Assembly (NCBI GenBank): GCA_937884235.1
Contig: CALGBT010000135.1
Coordinates: forward strand, 1 to 21,007
Source of the DNA: an uncultured Pseudomonadota bacterium
Lineage (GTDB): Bacteria > Myxococcota_A > UBA9042 > CAIXZC01
Direction: 5' to 3'
DNA length: 21,007 bases
A program made the position numbers and the translations under genes. Positions 1 to 7,070 of the stretch are shown here, piece by piece. Numbering within the stretch: the first letter of the stretch is position 1; each line of letters opens with the position of its first letter. The notes under the pieces are model-generated. The model was not told where the DNA came from and did no database searches. It was given only the letters and a program-made list of their open reading frames with translations.

Positions 1-61
1 TCCCTGCCTTTCCAAGGCGATGAGGGGACAGAATGAGCTTATCTGAGCGGCATTCCCCGTG

Positions 62-91
62 AGGGTGGTGACGCTTCTATCGCACCACCCT
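62..91. repeat. 9-bp inverted repeat (AGGGTGGTG / CACCACCCT)
   Basis: The arms at 62-70 and 83-91 are perfectly complementary and are separated by a 12-nt loop. No T-run of useful length follows on either strand. It could be a weak or Rho-assisted terminator for a gene ending left of it, or an operator-like dyad. The repeat is seen directly; its role is unknown. Confidence 0.5.
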
Positions 92-213
92 TGCCCTCCG
101 GGCAGCGCGCTGGCTGGGGATCTGGCAGCGGCTGAAAGGCGGCACCGGCCTGACGGCAGGTGTTAGGTTGGGTATGGGCGGTGCGGACCACGGCAAGGCA
201 CAGGTGGCGCATG

Positions 214-254
214 GAGACCCTTCGGCTCCGCTGCGCTGCGCTCAGGGCGACATT
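214..254. repeat. Interspersed GC-rich palindromic element, copy 1
   Basis: The element has CCCT (218-221) at the left, a TCGGC/GCTGCG-rich core, and AGGG followed by CGACA (244-252) at the right. It has the same layout as the element at 8671-8708: flanking CCCTxG and GGGxGACA around a GC-rich core. This form (CCTTCG ... CAGGATGACA-like) resembles the REP-like intergenic palindromes seen in many bacterial genomes. Its presence argues that the ATG-proximal part of the frame starting at 160 is not coding. Confidence 0.45.
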
Positions 255-341
255 TCGGGGAACAGCGCAATTGCCTCCATCCGGTGGGCAACGAGTAGAC
301 CTTCAAGTGTCGACGTGCTACCCTTCTTGCCTGACTTCCCC

Positions 342-346
342 GGAGG
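342..346 (+). promoter_or_regulatory. Ribosome binding site deciding a TTG start
   Basis: GGAGG lies 5 nt before TTG 352, the first position after which the protein resembles its family. No comparable site precedes the ATGs at 160 or 211. This is the main reason for the shorter start. Confidence 0.55.
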
Positions 347-351
347 TGTTT

Positions 352-1383
352 TTGGGCATCCGTACCCAGCTAGCTTTGGCCCATCAGACTCACTATGGCC
401 CCATCGCCACCATCCTCGCTGATGTGGTGCGGGCGCAGCACCCTGATGGTAGCCTGCTTGTCGACATGTGTGAGTATCATCTGGGTACTGGCGGCAAGCA
501 TCTGCGCGCCCTGCTGCCGGTGCTGCTCGCCGAGGCATTGGAATCCGACGTGACCACGGTCTATCCTTTCGCTGCGGCCTGCGAGATGCTACATAATGCC
601 ACCCTTGTTCACGACGACGTCCAGGATGGAGACGAGCTGCGACGTGGCCACCCCACGGTCTGGGCCAAGTACTCGGAACCCCAGGCAATCAACCTTGGGG
701 ATGCCATGTACTTCTACGCGCTGCTCTGCCTCGACCGCCTCAAGACAGATGACACCCGTCGCTGGCAACTTGCCCGGCTGTTGCTGCAAAGCACGACCCG
801 GGTAATTGACGGACAGGTGAGGGAGTTCCTGCTCAAGGAGCAGCCTCAACCGACGCCGGCAGCATATGTGGAGATGATTCAATCCAAGACCGCGGCCCTC
901 TTTGCTCTGCCACTGGTGGGAACAGGACTTCTCTATGATGTCACCCCGGATCTGCTGGATGCGCTGGCGCAAAGTGCCATTCATCTGGGCATTGTCTTTC
1001 AACTCCAGGATGACCTCCTCGACCTTTACGGCGAGAAAGGCCGGGGCCAGCAAGGCAGCGATATTCAAGAAGGCAAGATCTCGGCCCTGGTGGTGCACAC
1101 CCTGGAACTGGCGCTCCCCGACCACTGCCGTCGCTTGAAGGAGATTCTTGCCAAGCCACGCCATGCAACGACTACTGCCGACATTGTCTGGGCTACGGAC
1201 CTCATGGTGGAGTGCGGTGCCAGGGGCATCGCTCTGGCCGAAATCCGGCGCCGGGAGGGAGCCGTGGCCCAACTCGAAGGGCTCCATGCAGTTCCTGCAG
1301 TCCGCAGTCTCCTAACCGGACTCACGGAGGCCTTTGTCGCCCCTATCCATCACCTCTATGAGCAGGCGGAAGTGACGCCATGA
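352..1383 (+). CDS. Polyprenyl (isoprenyl) diphosphate synthase
   Basis: A trans-isoprenyl diphosphate synthase, which condenses isopentenyl diphosphate units onto an allylic diphosphate in the cytoplasm. With a TTG start at 352 the product is 343 residues, normal for the family. That start follows GGAGG (342-346) by 5 nt. The frame is open back to ATG 160, but the added 64 residues are Arg/Ala-rich and overlie a palindromic repeat. Visible motifs (numbered from 352) are GGKHLR at 47-52 (the family's GGKRLRP), the first Asp-rich motif DDVQD at 88-92 followed by RRG, the second DDLLD at 220-224, and GSDIQEGK downstream. Both Mg-binding DDxxD motifs are intact, so it should be active. Small residues (Ala, Thr) lie 5 and 4 positions before the first motif, which does not suggest a short-chain FPP synthase, but product length cannot be fixed. 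It overlaps the next gene by ATGA, so the two are probably co-translated. Confidence 0.9.
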   Translation: MGIRTQLALAHQTHYGPIATILADVVRAQHPDGSLLVDMCEYHLGTGGKHLRALLPVLLAEALESDVTTVYPFAAACEMLHNATLVHDDVQDGDELRRGHPTVWAKYSEPQAINLGDAMYFYALLCLDRLKTDDTRRWQLARLLLQSTTRVIDGQVREFLLKEQPQPTPAAYVEMIQSKTAALFALPLVGTGLLYDVTPDLLDALAQSAIHLGIVFQLQDDLLDLYGEKGRGQQGSDIQEGKISALVVHTLELALPDHCRRLKEILAKPRHATTTADIVWATDLMVECGARGIALAEIRRREGAVAQLEGLHAVPAVRSLLTGLTEAFVAPIHHLYEQAEVTP

Positions 1384-2687
1384 CGAGCTTCGGAATCAGT
1401 GACATCGCCATCTACCTGCCTGGCCCGACCGTGGACCTCAGCGAACTGATCGTCCGTCGCACCGAAGAAGGGTGCTGTGCCGAGAGGCTCCTGCGAGCTC
1501 AGGATTTCACCGGCCAACGGGAGATGCGCATCCCGGATTGGTACGAAGATACTGTGACCATGGTGGCCGAAGCGACCAGCCTTCTCTTGCAGCGGCCCGG
1601 GGCCCCGTCACCAGGCCGCATTCGTCATTTCTACTGTGGCACCGAAACCGCGCAGGACGCCGCCAAGCCGGTGGCCGCATACGCCCAGGACCTGATTCGC
1701 GTTGGCGGGGAGCAGATCGGCCCCCACGCTGCGACCTACGAAGTCAAGCACGCCTGCGCCAGCGGCACCTATGCTCTCCTCGGTGCGCTGCAGGCCATCG
1801 CCGTCGAGCGTATGGCTGGCCGCACATCGGTGGCCATTGCGGCCATGGGTGACATTGCCAGCTACCTCAGCGGCACCACCGCTGAGCTCACCCAGGGAGC
1901 CGGTGCGATCTCCCTCCTGGTCGAGGCCAACCCGAGGCTCTTGAACATCGACCTGGGATTGACCGGAATCTGGGGTGAAAACGTCGATGATTTCTTTCGC
2001 GCCGTGGGTAACCGCCATGCTTCGGTGCGAGGACGCTTTTCAGTTGAGTGCTACCTGAAGGCACTATCCCGCGCCTATCTCGACTACAAGCAACAAGCCC
2101 TGACTACGGGGGTGGTGGAACGTCCTCCCGGTGGTCACTTCCTTGATGCCATTGACTATGCCGTGCTCCACGCGCCTTTCCAATCTATGCCAGTCCAGGC
2201 CATGCAGGACCTGCTCATGAGGGCGCGTGGTATCAGCCGGGACCAGGCCCAGGAAGAACTCGACCGCCTCCGTCTGACCAGCAGCCTCGACCTCATCTCT
2301 CGCACCGGGAACCTCTACACCGGCTCCCTTTACCTCTGCCTCGCCGACCTGCTCACCACCGAGTACGCGCGCATTGGCGAGGATCTTGTTGGCAAGCGGA
2401 TTCTTCTCGCCTCCTACGGCAGCGGGAATACCATGCTTGTCTTTGGTGGCACCGTGGCCGCCGGTGCAGGCGAGATCATCCAGAACATGCAATTGGCCAA
2501 GTCGGTGGCGGCCAATCGGCGTCTCGTTACCCTCGACGAATATGAAGAACTCAACGGAATGGACAAGTTCGCCGCTGACGAGTACGCATGGCACCTGAGA
2601 GAGCGGGGCTCCACAATTCCCTCTGGCGCTTGCTGCCTGACCGGTATTCGCGAAGATGGCTACCGCGTTTACAAACGCAGAAACTAA
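1380..2687 (+). CDS. HMG-CoA synthase family protein (MvaS/PksG-like)
   Basis: A thiolase-fold enzyme of the 3-hydroxy-3-methylglutaryl-CoA synthase family, 435 residues. The catalytic triad expected for the family appears in order: Glu89 in CGTETAQDAAKP, Cys126 in EVKHACASGT, and His264 in VLHAPFQSMP. The signature NLYTGSLYLCLADLL (from about 311) and the C-terminal SYGSGNTMLVFGG are also family-typical. The known reaction joins acetyl-CoA and acetoacetyl-CoA in the mevalonate pathway. Relatives also serve polyketide beta-branching and, in myxobacteria, isovaleryl-CoA supply. Overlap (ATGA) with a polyprenyl synthase favours isoprenoid metabolism. The sequence around Cys (HACASGT rather than the more usual EACYxGT) is somewhat divergent, so substrate choice is less certain than family. 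No other mevalonate gene is in the window. It ends 14 bp from the convergent lipoprotein gene. Confidence 0.85.
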   Translation: MTSFGISDIAIYLPGPTVDLSELIVRRTEEGCCAERLLRAQDFTGQREMRIPDWYEDTVTMVAEATSLLLQRPGAPSPGRIRHFYCGTETAQDAAKPVAAYAQDLIRVGGEQIGPHAATYEVKHACASGTYALLGALQAIAVERMAGRTSVAIAAMGDIASYLSGTTAELTQGAGAISLLVEANPRLLNIDLGLTGIWGENVDDFFRAVGNRHASVRGRFSVECYLKALSRAYLDYKQQALTTGVVERPPGGHFLDAIDYAVLHAPFQSMPVQAMQDLLMRARGISRDQAQEELDRLRLTSSLDLISRTGNLYTGSLYLCLADLLTTEYARIGEDLVGKRILLASYGSGNTMLVFGGTVAAGAGEIIQNMQLAKSVAANRRLVTLDEYEELNGMDKFAADEYAWHLRERGSTIPSGACCLTGIREDGYRVYKRRN

Positions 2688-2701
2688 CTTCCGCCAGACT
2701 T
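2688..2701. other. 14-bp convergent gene junction
   Basis: The stop codons of the HMG-CoA synthase-like gene (+) and the large lipoprotein gene (-) are only 14 bp apart. No hairpin with a T-run fits between them, so the 3' ends of the two transcripts must overlap unless termination occurs inside the opposing coding sequences. Confidence 0.8.
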
Positions 2702-5700
2702 CTACTGCCAGGAAACCTTCACCTGACCATGGCCCGAACGAACACCCTGCTGCATGGTCGTACTCTGCAGCGTGCCGACATAGGACGAACCGCCGCCACC
2801 ACCGCCGCCATGAGCTCCCGCACCGCCACCGTAGTAGCCACCACCACCGGCCCCGGCACCGCCACACCCGCCGTTGTCGTTGTAGGCATTGCCGCCGGTG
2901 CCCAGGCTCCCATCCGGAGCCTTGCTGGAGAAGGTCCCACCCAGGCCGCCGGCCGACTGAGTGCCGCCCCGGCCGTATCCGCCAGGCGAGTTGCCGCTGT
3001 GCCCGGCGTCGCCGCCGGTAGCAGGACCGCCATGGCCACCGATGCCGGTGCTGCTGTAGCACCATGCTGACCCGCCACCGCCACCGGCGACGAGCACCCG
3101 GTTGCCCCAGCCACTGCCATCAACTCGTACATCCGAGCCGCCACCACCACCGTTTGTGGAATTGCCGCTGTAGTGACCGCCGCCGCCATTCCAACCGGCA
3201 GTGGCAGTGGAGCCGTTGTTCCCCCCTTGGCCGCCCACGTAGATGCTTAAAGTCTTGCCTGCTAGTTGCAAAGACTCCCCCTTCGTGTAGCCGCCCTTGC
3301 CTTTGGACGATTCGGCGCCGTTGGTGCCCCCCTCGGCCCCCCAGGCCTCCAACGTCACCTTAGTGGCACAGGCCGGAATGACCAACGTTTGTGGGCCGCC
3401 GGTGTAGCTGAAGGTCAGCGCGGTCGGGTCGCAAGCAGTTTCACAAACGCCGCCGTTACACTCCTTGTTGGCCCCGCAAACCGTGCCGTCCTGAACCGGG
3501 ACATGGAGACAGCCCCCGGGCTCCTGGCAGCTATCGTCGGTGCAGACATTGTCATCGTCGCATTGTGCGGCGCCACCTGCCTGACAGGCACCGTCGGCGC
3601 ACAAATCGCCAACCGTGCACGCCAGCCCATCGTCGCAGGCGATGACATTGTTGGTGTAGAGGCAACCTACGTCCGGTGCACAGGAGTCGTCGGTGCAGAG
3701 ATTGCCGTCACTGCAGGCGACGGGCCCGCCATTTAGACAACTTCCATCCAAACATGCCTCGTTGGCCGTGCACTTGTTGCCGTCGTCACAAGGGGCTTTG
3801 TTGTCCACGTGCAAGCAGCCTATTTCGAAATCACAGTAGTCGTCGGTACAGATATTCTCGTCGTTGCATGAGGCTGATTTCCCCGGCTTACACTGACCAC
3901 CGGAGCAGGCATCGTCTTCAGTGCAAGCGTTGCCATCGTCACAGGGCGTGACGTTGGGAACGAAGCTGCAACCCGTCGCCGGTTCACACGAATCATCGGT
4001 GCAGGCGTTGGCATCGTCGCACTTCAAAGCCCCGCTGGCGATGCACTCCCCCAGGTGACAATGGTCACCCGTAGTACAGAGGTCTTGGTCATCACAGGGG
4101 GCCTGATTCAGCGCATGGACGCAGCCCTGCAGCGGATCGCAGCTGTCGGTGGTACAGACATCGTCGTCGTCGCAGGAGAATGCTTGTGCACCAACGCACT
4201 TCCCCAGGACGCAGGTATCGCTCAGTGTGCAACTGTTGCCATCGTCGCATGCTCCATCAGTTGGCGAATGCATGCACCCTTTGGCCACGTCACACTGGTC
4301 TGCGGTGCACGGGTTGTCGTCATCGCAGAGAAGCTCACTTCCCGGCACGCACTTACCCTCGGCACAGGCATCGCCCACCGTGCAGACGTCGAAGTCGGTG
4401 CAGGGCTCCTGGTTGTCCTCATGCTCACAGCCTGTCACTCCATCGCAACTGTCGTCGGTGCAAGGGTTCTTGTCGTCACACAGTGCGGCCCCTCCCCCCT
4501 CGCAGGCTCCAGCCTGGCAGAGCTCGCCAATGGTGCAAGCATCCTTGTCGTCACAGGCAAATCCGTCATTGGCCGGGACTACGGAACAGGCCCCGGAGAG
4601 AGCATCGCAGTCAGCTGCCAGACACGCAGCATCTTCCCCACCCGGTGAGGGGCAATTGATGATGGTCTTGACGTTCACTTCACATTTGTGGGGTAGGGCC
4701 GCAGCATTGCAAACCAGCGTGCCGTTACACACATCCCCGTCCTCCAACACTTCGCAATCAGCATCTTCCATGCATTCACAGGGAATCGAGACCCCGGCAC
4801 ACGCACCGCCGTTACATTCATCGGCAACGGTGCAGGGATCACCATCGTCACAATCCGCCTGGTTGTGCTCGAAATTGCAGCCACCAAGACCGTCACAGCT
4901 GTCATCCGTGCAGGGGTTGCTGTCATCGCACTGAACTGGTGACCCCACACAAGTTCCCCCTACGCAATGATCCCCGACCGTGCACGAATCCCCGTCCTTA
5001 CACTCCCCTGCCGACATCGCCACATGCTCACAGCCGGCCTCGCCCAGGCAAGCATCTGCCGTGCATTCGTTGTCATCATCGCAAAGGTCGACGTACTTCC
5101 CTTCCACTGCGCTGGGCTCGTCAACCTCGCCATCGCAATCGTCGTCCAGTCCATTGCATATCTCGGGTGCCGGCACCAGAGCATCGCAACTCGACAGGCC
5201 GGTTTCCGTGCAGACCCGCATCCCCGAACAGAGGCCGGATTCGTTGGCCACCTCGCAGGGCGTCCACAGCCCGAGTTCAACGGCCTTTTCTGTGCAGGGG
5301 CAGACTCCCGCATCGGCCACGCATTGCGTCGTCTCAATGCCGTCGACAGTGGCCGCGCTTGAGCATGAAAACCCCCATGGGCAGTCTTCGTCAGCAGTGC
5401 AGCCGCCTCCGCAGAAAGAACCCTCCTCGCCATAGTCCACACAAACATCTTCCGCCCCACCGACGCTCTTGCAGTTGTCGCCACTCGCACATGGCTTACA
5501 GAGGTTTGCATAGTCTGAAACGCAGACGTAGACAACGTCGGGAGCTGTGCCCGCCACCTGCTGACAACTCCATCCCTGGGGGCACTCCTCCTGGCAACTC
5601 ACCGAGCAGACGCCATCACCCATGTGATCAACGCACCAACCAGACTGGCAATCAGCGTTCTCATCACACTTGTCCAGGAAACAACCTTCCCCCGGATTGC

Positions 5701-5929
5701 AGGCCGGACCGACTATCTCAGATTCCACAATCTCCTCGAAAGAAAGCTCAAACGACACGTCAAATTCCGGGCCATCGGTGGTCGCTTCCGGCCCCACCAG
5801 ATCGATTTGCAGCAGATCCTGGTGCTGGCTGTCAGCCGTGGACCTGCGACTCACATCCTCCTCGACAACACCGCCAGTGTTACTGCAGCCCATCACGGTT
5901 AGCATCAGAACTGCGAAGTACTTTCTCAT
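2702..5929 (-). CDS. Large Cys-rich repeat lipoprotein with C-terminal glycine-rich domain
   Basis: A 1075-residue predicted lipoprotein. The signal MRKYFAVLMLTVMGC puts the lipidated Cys at 15. An Asp/Glu-rich linker runs to about 75, followed by Cys clusters (77-250). A MopE-type putative metal-binding motif, CNGLDDDCDGEVDE, lies at 258-271. From about 283 to 834 come roughly ten units of about 50 residues, each built of CDDxNxCTDDSC...GC and CDDGxxCTxxDxCxxGxC halves, matching the Dictyostelium CTDC-type repeat. Residues 838-1075 form a glycine-rich domain with GGGGGSDVR and GGGGGGGSSYVG, resembling the bacterial Gly_rich/ALK-LTK glycine-rich family. The start is supported by GGAGGG 8 nt upstream and a good promoter. 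It is probably an outer-membrane or surface protein with many disulfides or a binding role. Ligand and function are unknown; no enzyme motif is seen. Confidence 0.9.
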   Translation of the reverse strand: MRKYFAVLMLTVMGCSNTGGVVEEDVSRRSTADSQHQDLLQIDLVGPEATTDGPEFDVSFELSFEEIVESEIVGPACNPGEGCFLDKCDENADCQSGWCVDHMGDGVCSVSCQEECPQGWSCQQVAGTAPDVVYVCVSDYANLCKPCASGDNCKSVGGAEDVCVDYGEEGSFCGGGCTADEDCPWGFSCSSAATVDGIETTQCVADAGVCPCTEKAVELGLWTPCEVANESGLCSGMRVCTETGLSSCDALVPAPEICNGLDDDCDGEVDEPSAVEGKYVDLCDDDNECTADACLGEAGCEHVAMSAGECKDGDSCTVGDHCVGGTCVGSPVQCDDSNPCTDDSCDGLGGCNFEHNQADCDDGDPCTVADECNGGACAGVSIPCECMEDADCEVLEDGDVCNGTLVCNAAALPHKCEVNVKTIINCPSPGGEDAACLAADCDALSGACSVVPANDGFACDDKDACTIGELCQAGACEGGGAALCDDKNPCTDDSCDGVTGCEHEDNQEPCTDFDVCTVGDACAEGKCVPGSELLCDDDNPCTADQCDVAKGCMHSPTDGACDDGNSCTLSDTCVLGKCVGAQAFSCDDDDVCTTDSCDPLQGCVHALNQAPCDDQDLCTTGDHCHLGECIASGALKCDDANACTDDSCEPATGCSFVPNVTPCDDGNACTEDDACSGGQCKPGKSASCNDENICTDDYCDFEIGCLHVDNKAPCDDGNKCTANEACLDGSCLNGGPVACSDGNLCTDDSCAPDVGCLYTNNVIACDDGLACTVGDLCADGACQAGGAAQCDDDNVCTDDSCQEPGGCLHVPVQDGTVCGANKECNGGVCETACDPTALTFSYTGGPQTLVIPACATKVTLEAWGAEGGTNGAESSKGKGGYTKGESLQLAGKTLSIYVGGQGGNNGSTATAGWNGGGGHYSGNSTNGGGGGSDVRVDGSGWGNRVLVAGGGGGSAWCYSSTGIGGHGGPATGGDAGHSGNSPGGYGRGGTQSAGGLGGTFSSKAPDGSLGTGGNAYNDNGGCGGAGAGGGGYYGGGAGAHGGGGGGGSSYVGTLQSTTMQQGVRSGHGQVKVSWQ
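3428..5083 (-). repeat. Tandem array of about ten ~150-bp CTDC-type coding repeats
   Basis: Within the large lipoprotein gene the unit CDDxNxCTDDSCxxxxGC-(~8)-CDDGxxCTxxDxC-(~5)-C-(~7) recurs about every 50 codons. Copies begin near residues 283 and 335, then there is a non-repeat Cys insert at about 385-450, followed by eight further close copies. Copies differ clearly in nucleotide sequence, so this is an old, diverged array rather than a recent expansion. Acidic CDDxNxC segments could bind Ca2+, but that is inference. Confidence 0.8.
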
Positions 5930-5961
5930 GGCCTAAGCCCTCCGTCGGGAAACACCTGCGC

Positions 5962-5991
5962 AGTATACCACGTGCGAGCAGATCGTCTCAA
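5962..5991 (-). promoter_or_regulatory. Sigma-70-like promoter of the Cys-rich lipoprotein gene
   Basis: Read on the minus strand, TTGAGA (5986-5991) and TATACT (5962-5967) are separated by 18 nt. Transcription would start near 5955, about 26 nt before the ATG at 5929, with GGAGGG in between. The spacer begins with a CACGTG palindrome directly next to the -10. Confidence 0.6.
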
Positions 5992-6014
5992 CGGTTGACG
6001 CGCCCAGCCACGTG
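5968..6014. promoter_or_regulatory. Twin CCACGTG sites between divergent promoters
   Basis: CCACGTG occurs at 5968-5974 and again at 6008-6014, exactly 40 bp apart. Each copy contains a perfect CACGTG palindrome sitting in the spacer close to the -10 of one of the two divergent promoters. This placement suits a repressor acting on both genes. The sites are seen; the regulator is not in the window. Confidence 0.4.
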
Positions 6015-6022
6015 TTTACAAT
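5995..6022 (+). promoter_or_regulatory. Sigma-70-like promoter of the cytochrome/amidase pair
   Basis: TTGACG (5995-6000) and TACAAT (6017-6022) are separated by 16 nt. Transcription would start near 6029, about 54 nt before the preferred ATG at 6083. A CACGTG palindrome (6009-6014) ends 2 nt before the -10. The -35 is only 3 bp from that of the divergent promoter. Confidence 0.6.
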
Positions 6023-6082
6023 GGGACAGGTTTACGAGTTTCCGGAGGGTGCGCTTCCGGGATGAGCAAGGAGATGCCAACT

Positions 6083-7066
6083 ATGAGTTTGAAGCGATTC
6101 CTGGCCTTTGCCGCCACCCTCGTTCTGGTTTCCGGCTGTTGGAGCTACCCTGCAGACGTCCTGGAGGATTCCTCAAGCGCGGTGACTCCTGATCAAATCG
6201 GTGATACCGGTGGCGAAGATCCCGACCTGCCCCTGGTGGAGGACGCCACTAACGACAACAAGGTCATAGACGTGGTGGCGGACGTAGCGTCGGATAACAA
6301 GCAAGGTGGTTTCCACCCGCCGGGATGGACCTCTCCGTCGGTGCACGGCAAAGCAGCCATGCTCAATACCATGAACTGCACCATGTGCCATGGCACCGAT
6401 CTGTTGGGTGGCACCACCGGACAGAGCTGCGATACTTGCCACGACAATGGCTGGCGGACTAACTGCACCTTCTGTCATGGTGGCGTTGACAACCAGACTG
6501 GCGCACCGCCACAGAGCATTGACGGTGCGACCGATGCTGCGGCCGGGGCTTTCCCTGCCCATGGTTTCCACGTCACCGGCAACGGCCACGCACTCATCAC
6601 CTGCGTGGGTTGCCACGTGACACCGACTGAGGTCACCAGCCCGGGACACATGTTTGACGATACTCCGGGGAAAGCCGAAGTTGATCTCAGCGGCGGGCTC
6701 AGCCCCAACGGGAAGTTTGCCAGCATGACTTGTAGCTCCCTCTACTGCCACGGCAACGGCCAGGGCGACAACGGTAGCGTCCCCCTCAACAAGAGCGACA
6801 TCGGCTGTGCGTCCTGCCACCCCGGGCCAAAGAGCTCATCGGTTGCCCTGGGGGCCATGACAGGCCGTCACTCCATGCATGTCAAAGAGGGCGTGGGCTG
6901 CTACGAATGCCACAGTGAAGTGTTCAACAGTCAATACCAACCCGTCGACGGAACACTCCACGTCAATGGCGAACCCAACTACAAGTTGCCCAACGGGATT
7001 ACATACAACGGCAAGGGATGCACGGGTATCTGCCACGGCGAATACCACCAGAGTCCTTCGTGGTAA
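6083..7066 (+). CDS. Octahaem c-type cytochrome lipoprotein (CX2CH, CX3CH and CX4CH)
   Basis: A 327-residue exported cytochrome. The start at 6083 has AAGGAG 9 nt upstream and gives a clean lipoprotein signal (MSLKRFLAFAATLVLVSGC, Cys19). An in-frame ATG at 6062 is possible. After an Asp-rich linker (20-75) come eight haem attachment motifs: CTMCH 99, CDTCH 116, CTFCH 128, CVGCH 174, CSSLYCH 217 (CX4CH), CASCH 242, CYECH 273 and CTGICH 313 (CX3CH). The CX4CH...CX2CH pair at 217-246 looks like the Geobacter CxxxxCH/CXXCH repeat family. Extra His residues are available as distal ligands. The expected role is electron transfer at the periplasmic or outer face of the envelope, anchored by lipid. 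It is followed 4 nt later by an amidase-family lipoprotein gene. The redox partner is unknown. Confidence 0.92.
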   Translation: MSLKRFLAFAATLVLVSGCWSYPADVLEDSSSAVTPDQIGDTGGEDPDLPLVEDATNDNKVIDVVADVASDNKQGGFHPPGWTSPSVHGKAAMLNTMNCTMCHGTDLLGGTTGQSCDTCHDNGWRTNCTFCHGGVDNQTGAPPQSIDGATDAAAGAFPAHGFHVTGNGHALITCVGCHVTPTEVTSPGHMFDDTPGKAEVDLSGGLSPNGKFASMTCSSLYCHGNGQGDNGSVPLNKSDIGCASCHPGPKSSSVALGAMTGRHSMHVKEGVGCYECHSEVFNSQYQPVDGTLHVNGEPNYKLPNGITYNGKGCTGICHGEYHQSPSW

Positions 7067-7070
7067 CAAG

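Larger units (their letters stand above)
1..351. other. Leading stretch with no supportable gene
   Basis: No reading frame here has recognisable protein character. A short open stretch ends in TGA at 44-46 on the + strand and could be the tail of an upstream gene, but 15 codons are too few to judge. The frame of the downstream polyprenyl synthase stays open back to an ATG at 160, but the peptide it would add is Arg/Ala-rich, matches nothing in the family, and runs through a GC-rich palindromic element, so I treat it as non-coding. The stretch also contains an inverted repeat at 62-91. No convincing promoter for the downstream gene was found. Confidence 0.55.

Noticed and set aside
160..351. 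N-terminal extension of the polyprenyl synthase to ATG 160
   Set aside because: The added residues are Arg/Ala-rich, lie over a palindromic repeat and are absent from the family; TTG 352 has a good ribosome site and gives the usual length.
2064..3065. 333-residue minus-strand frame across the convergent junction
   Set aside because: It covers parts of two well-supported genes in another frame and is Arg/Trp/Gly-rich without any motif.
3428..5083. Regular repeats that might suggest a CRISPR array
   Set aside because: The period is about 150 bp and follows codons of a Cys-rich protein; the copies are diverged and there are no constant short repeats with unique spacers.
4939..6192. 417-residue + strand frame across the Cys-rich lipoprotein and the divergent promoter region
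   Set aside because: Arg/Pro/His-rich translation typical of the reverse frame of a Cys/Asp-rich gene; it also runs through both promoters and the cytochrome signal peptide.
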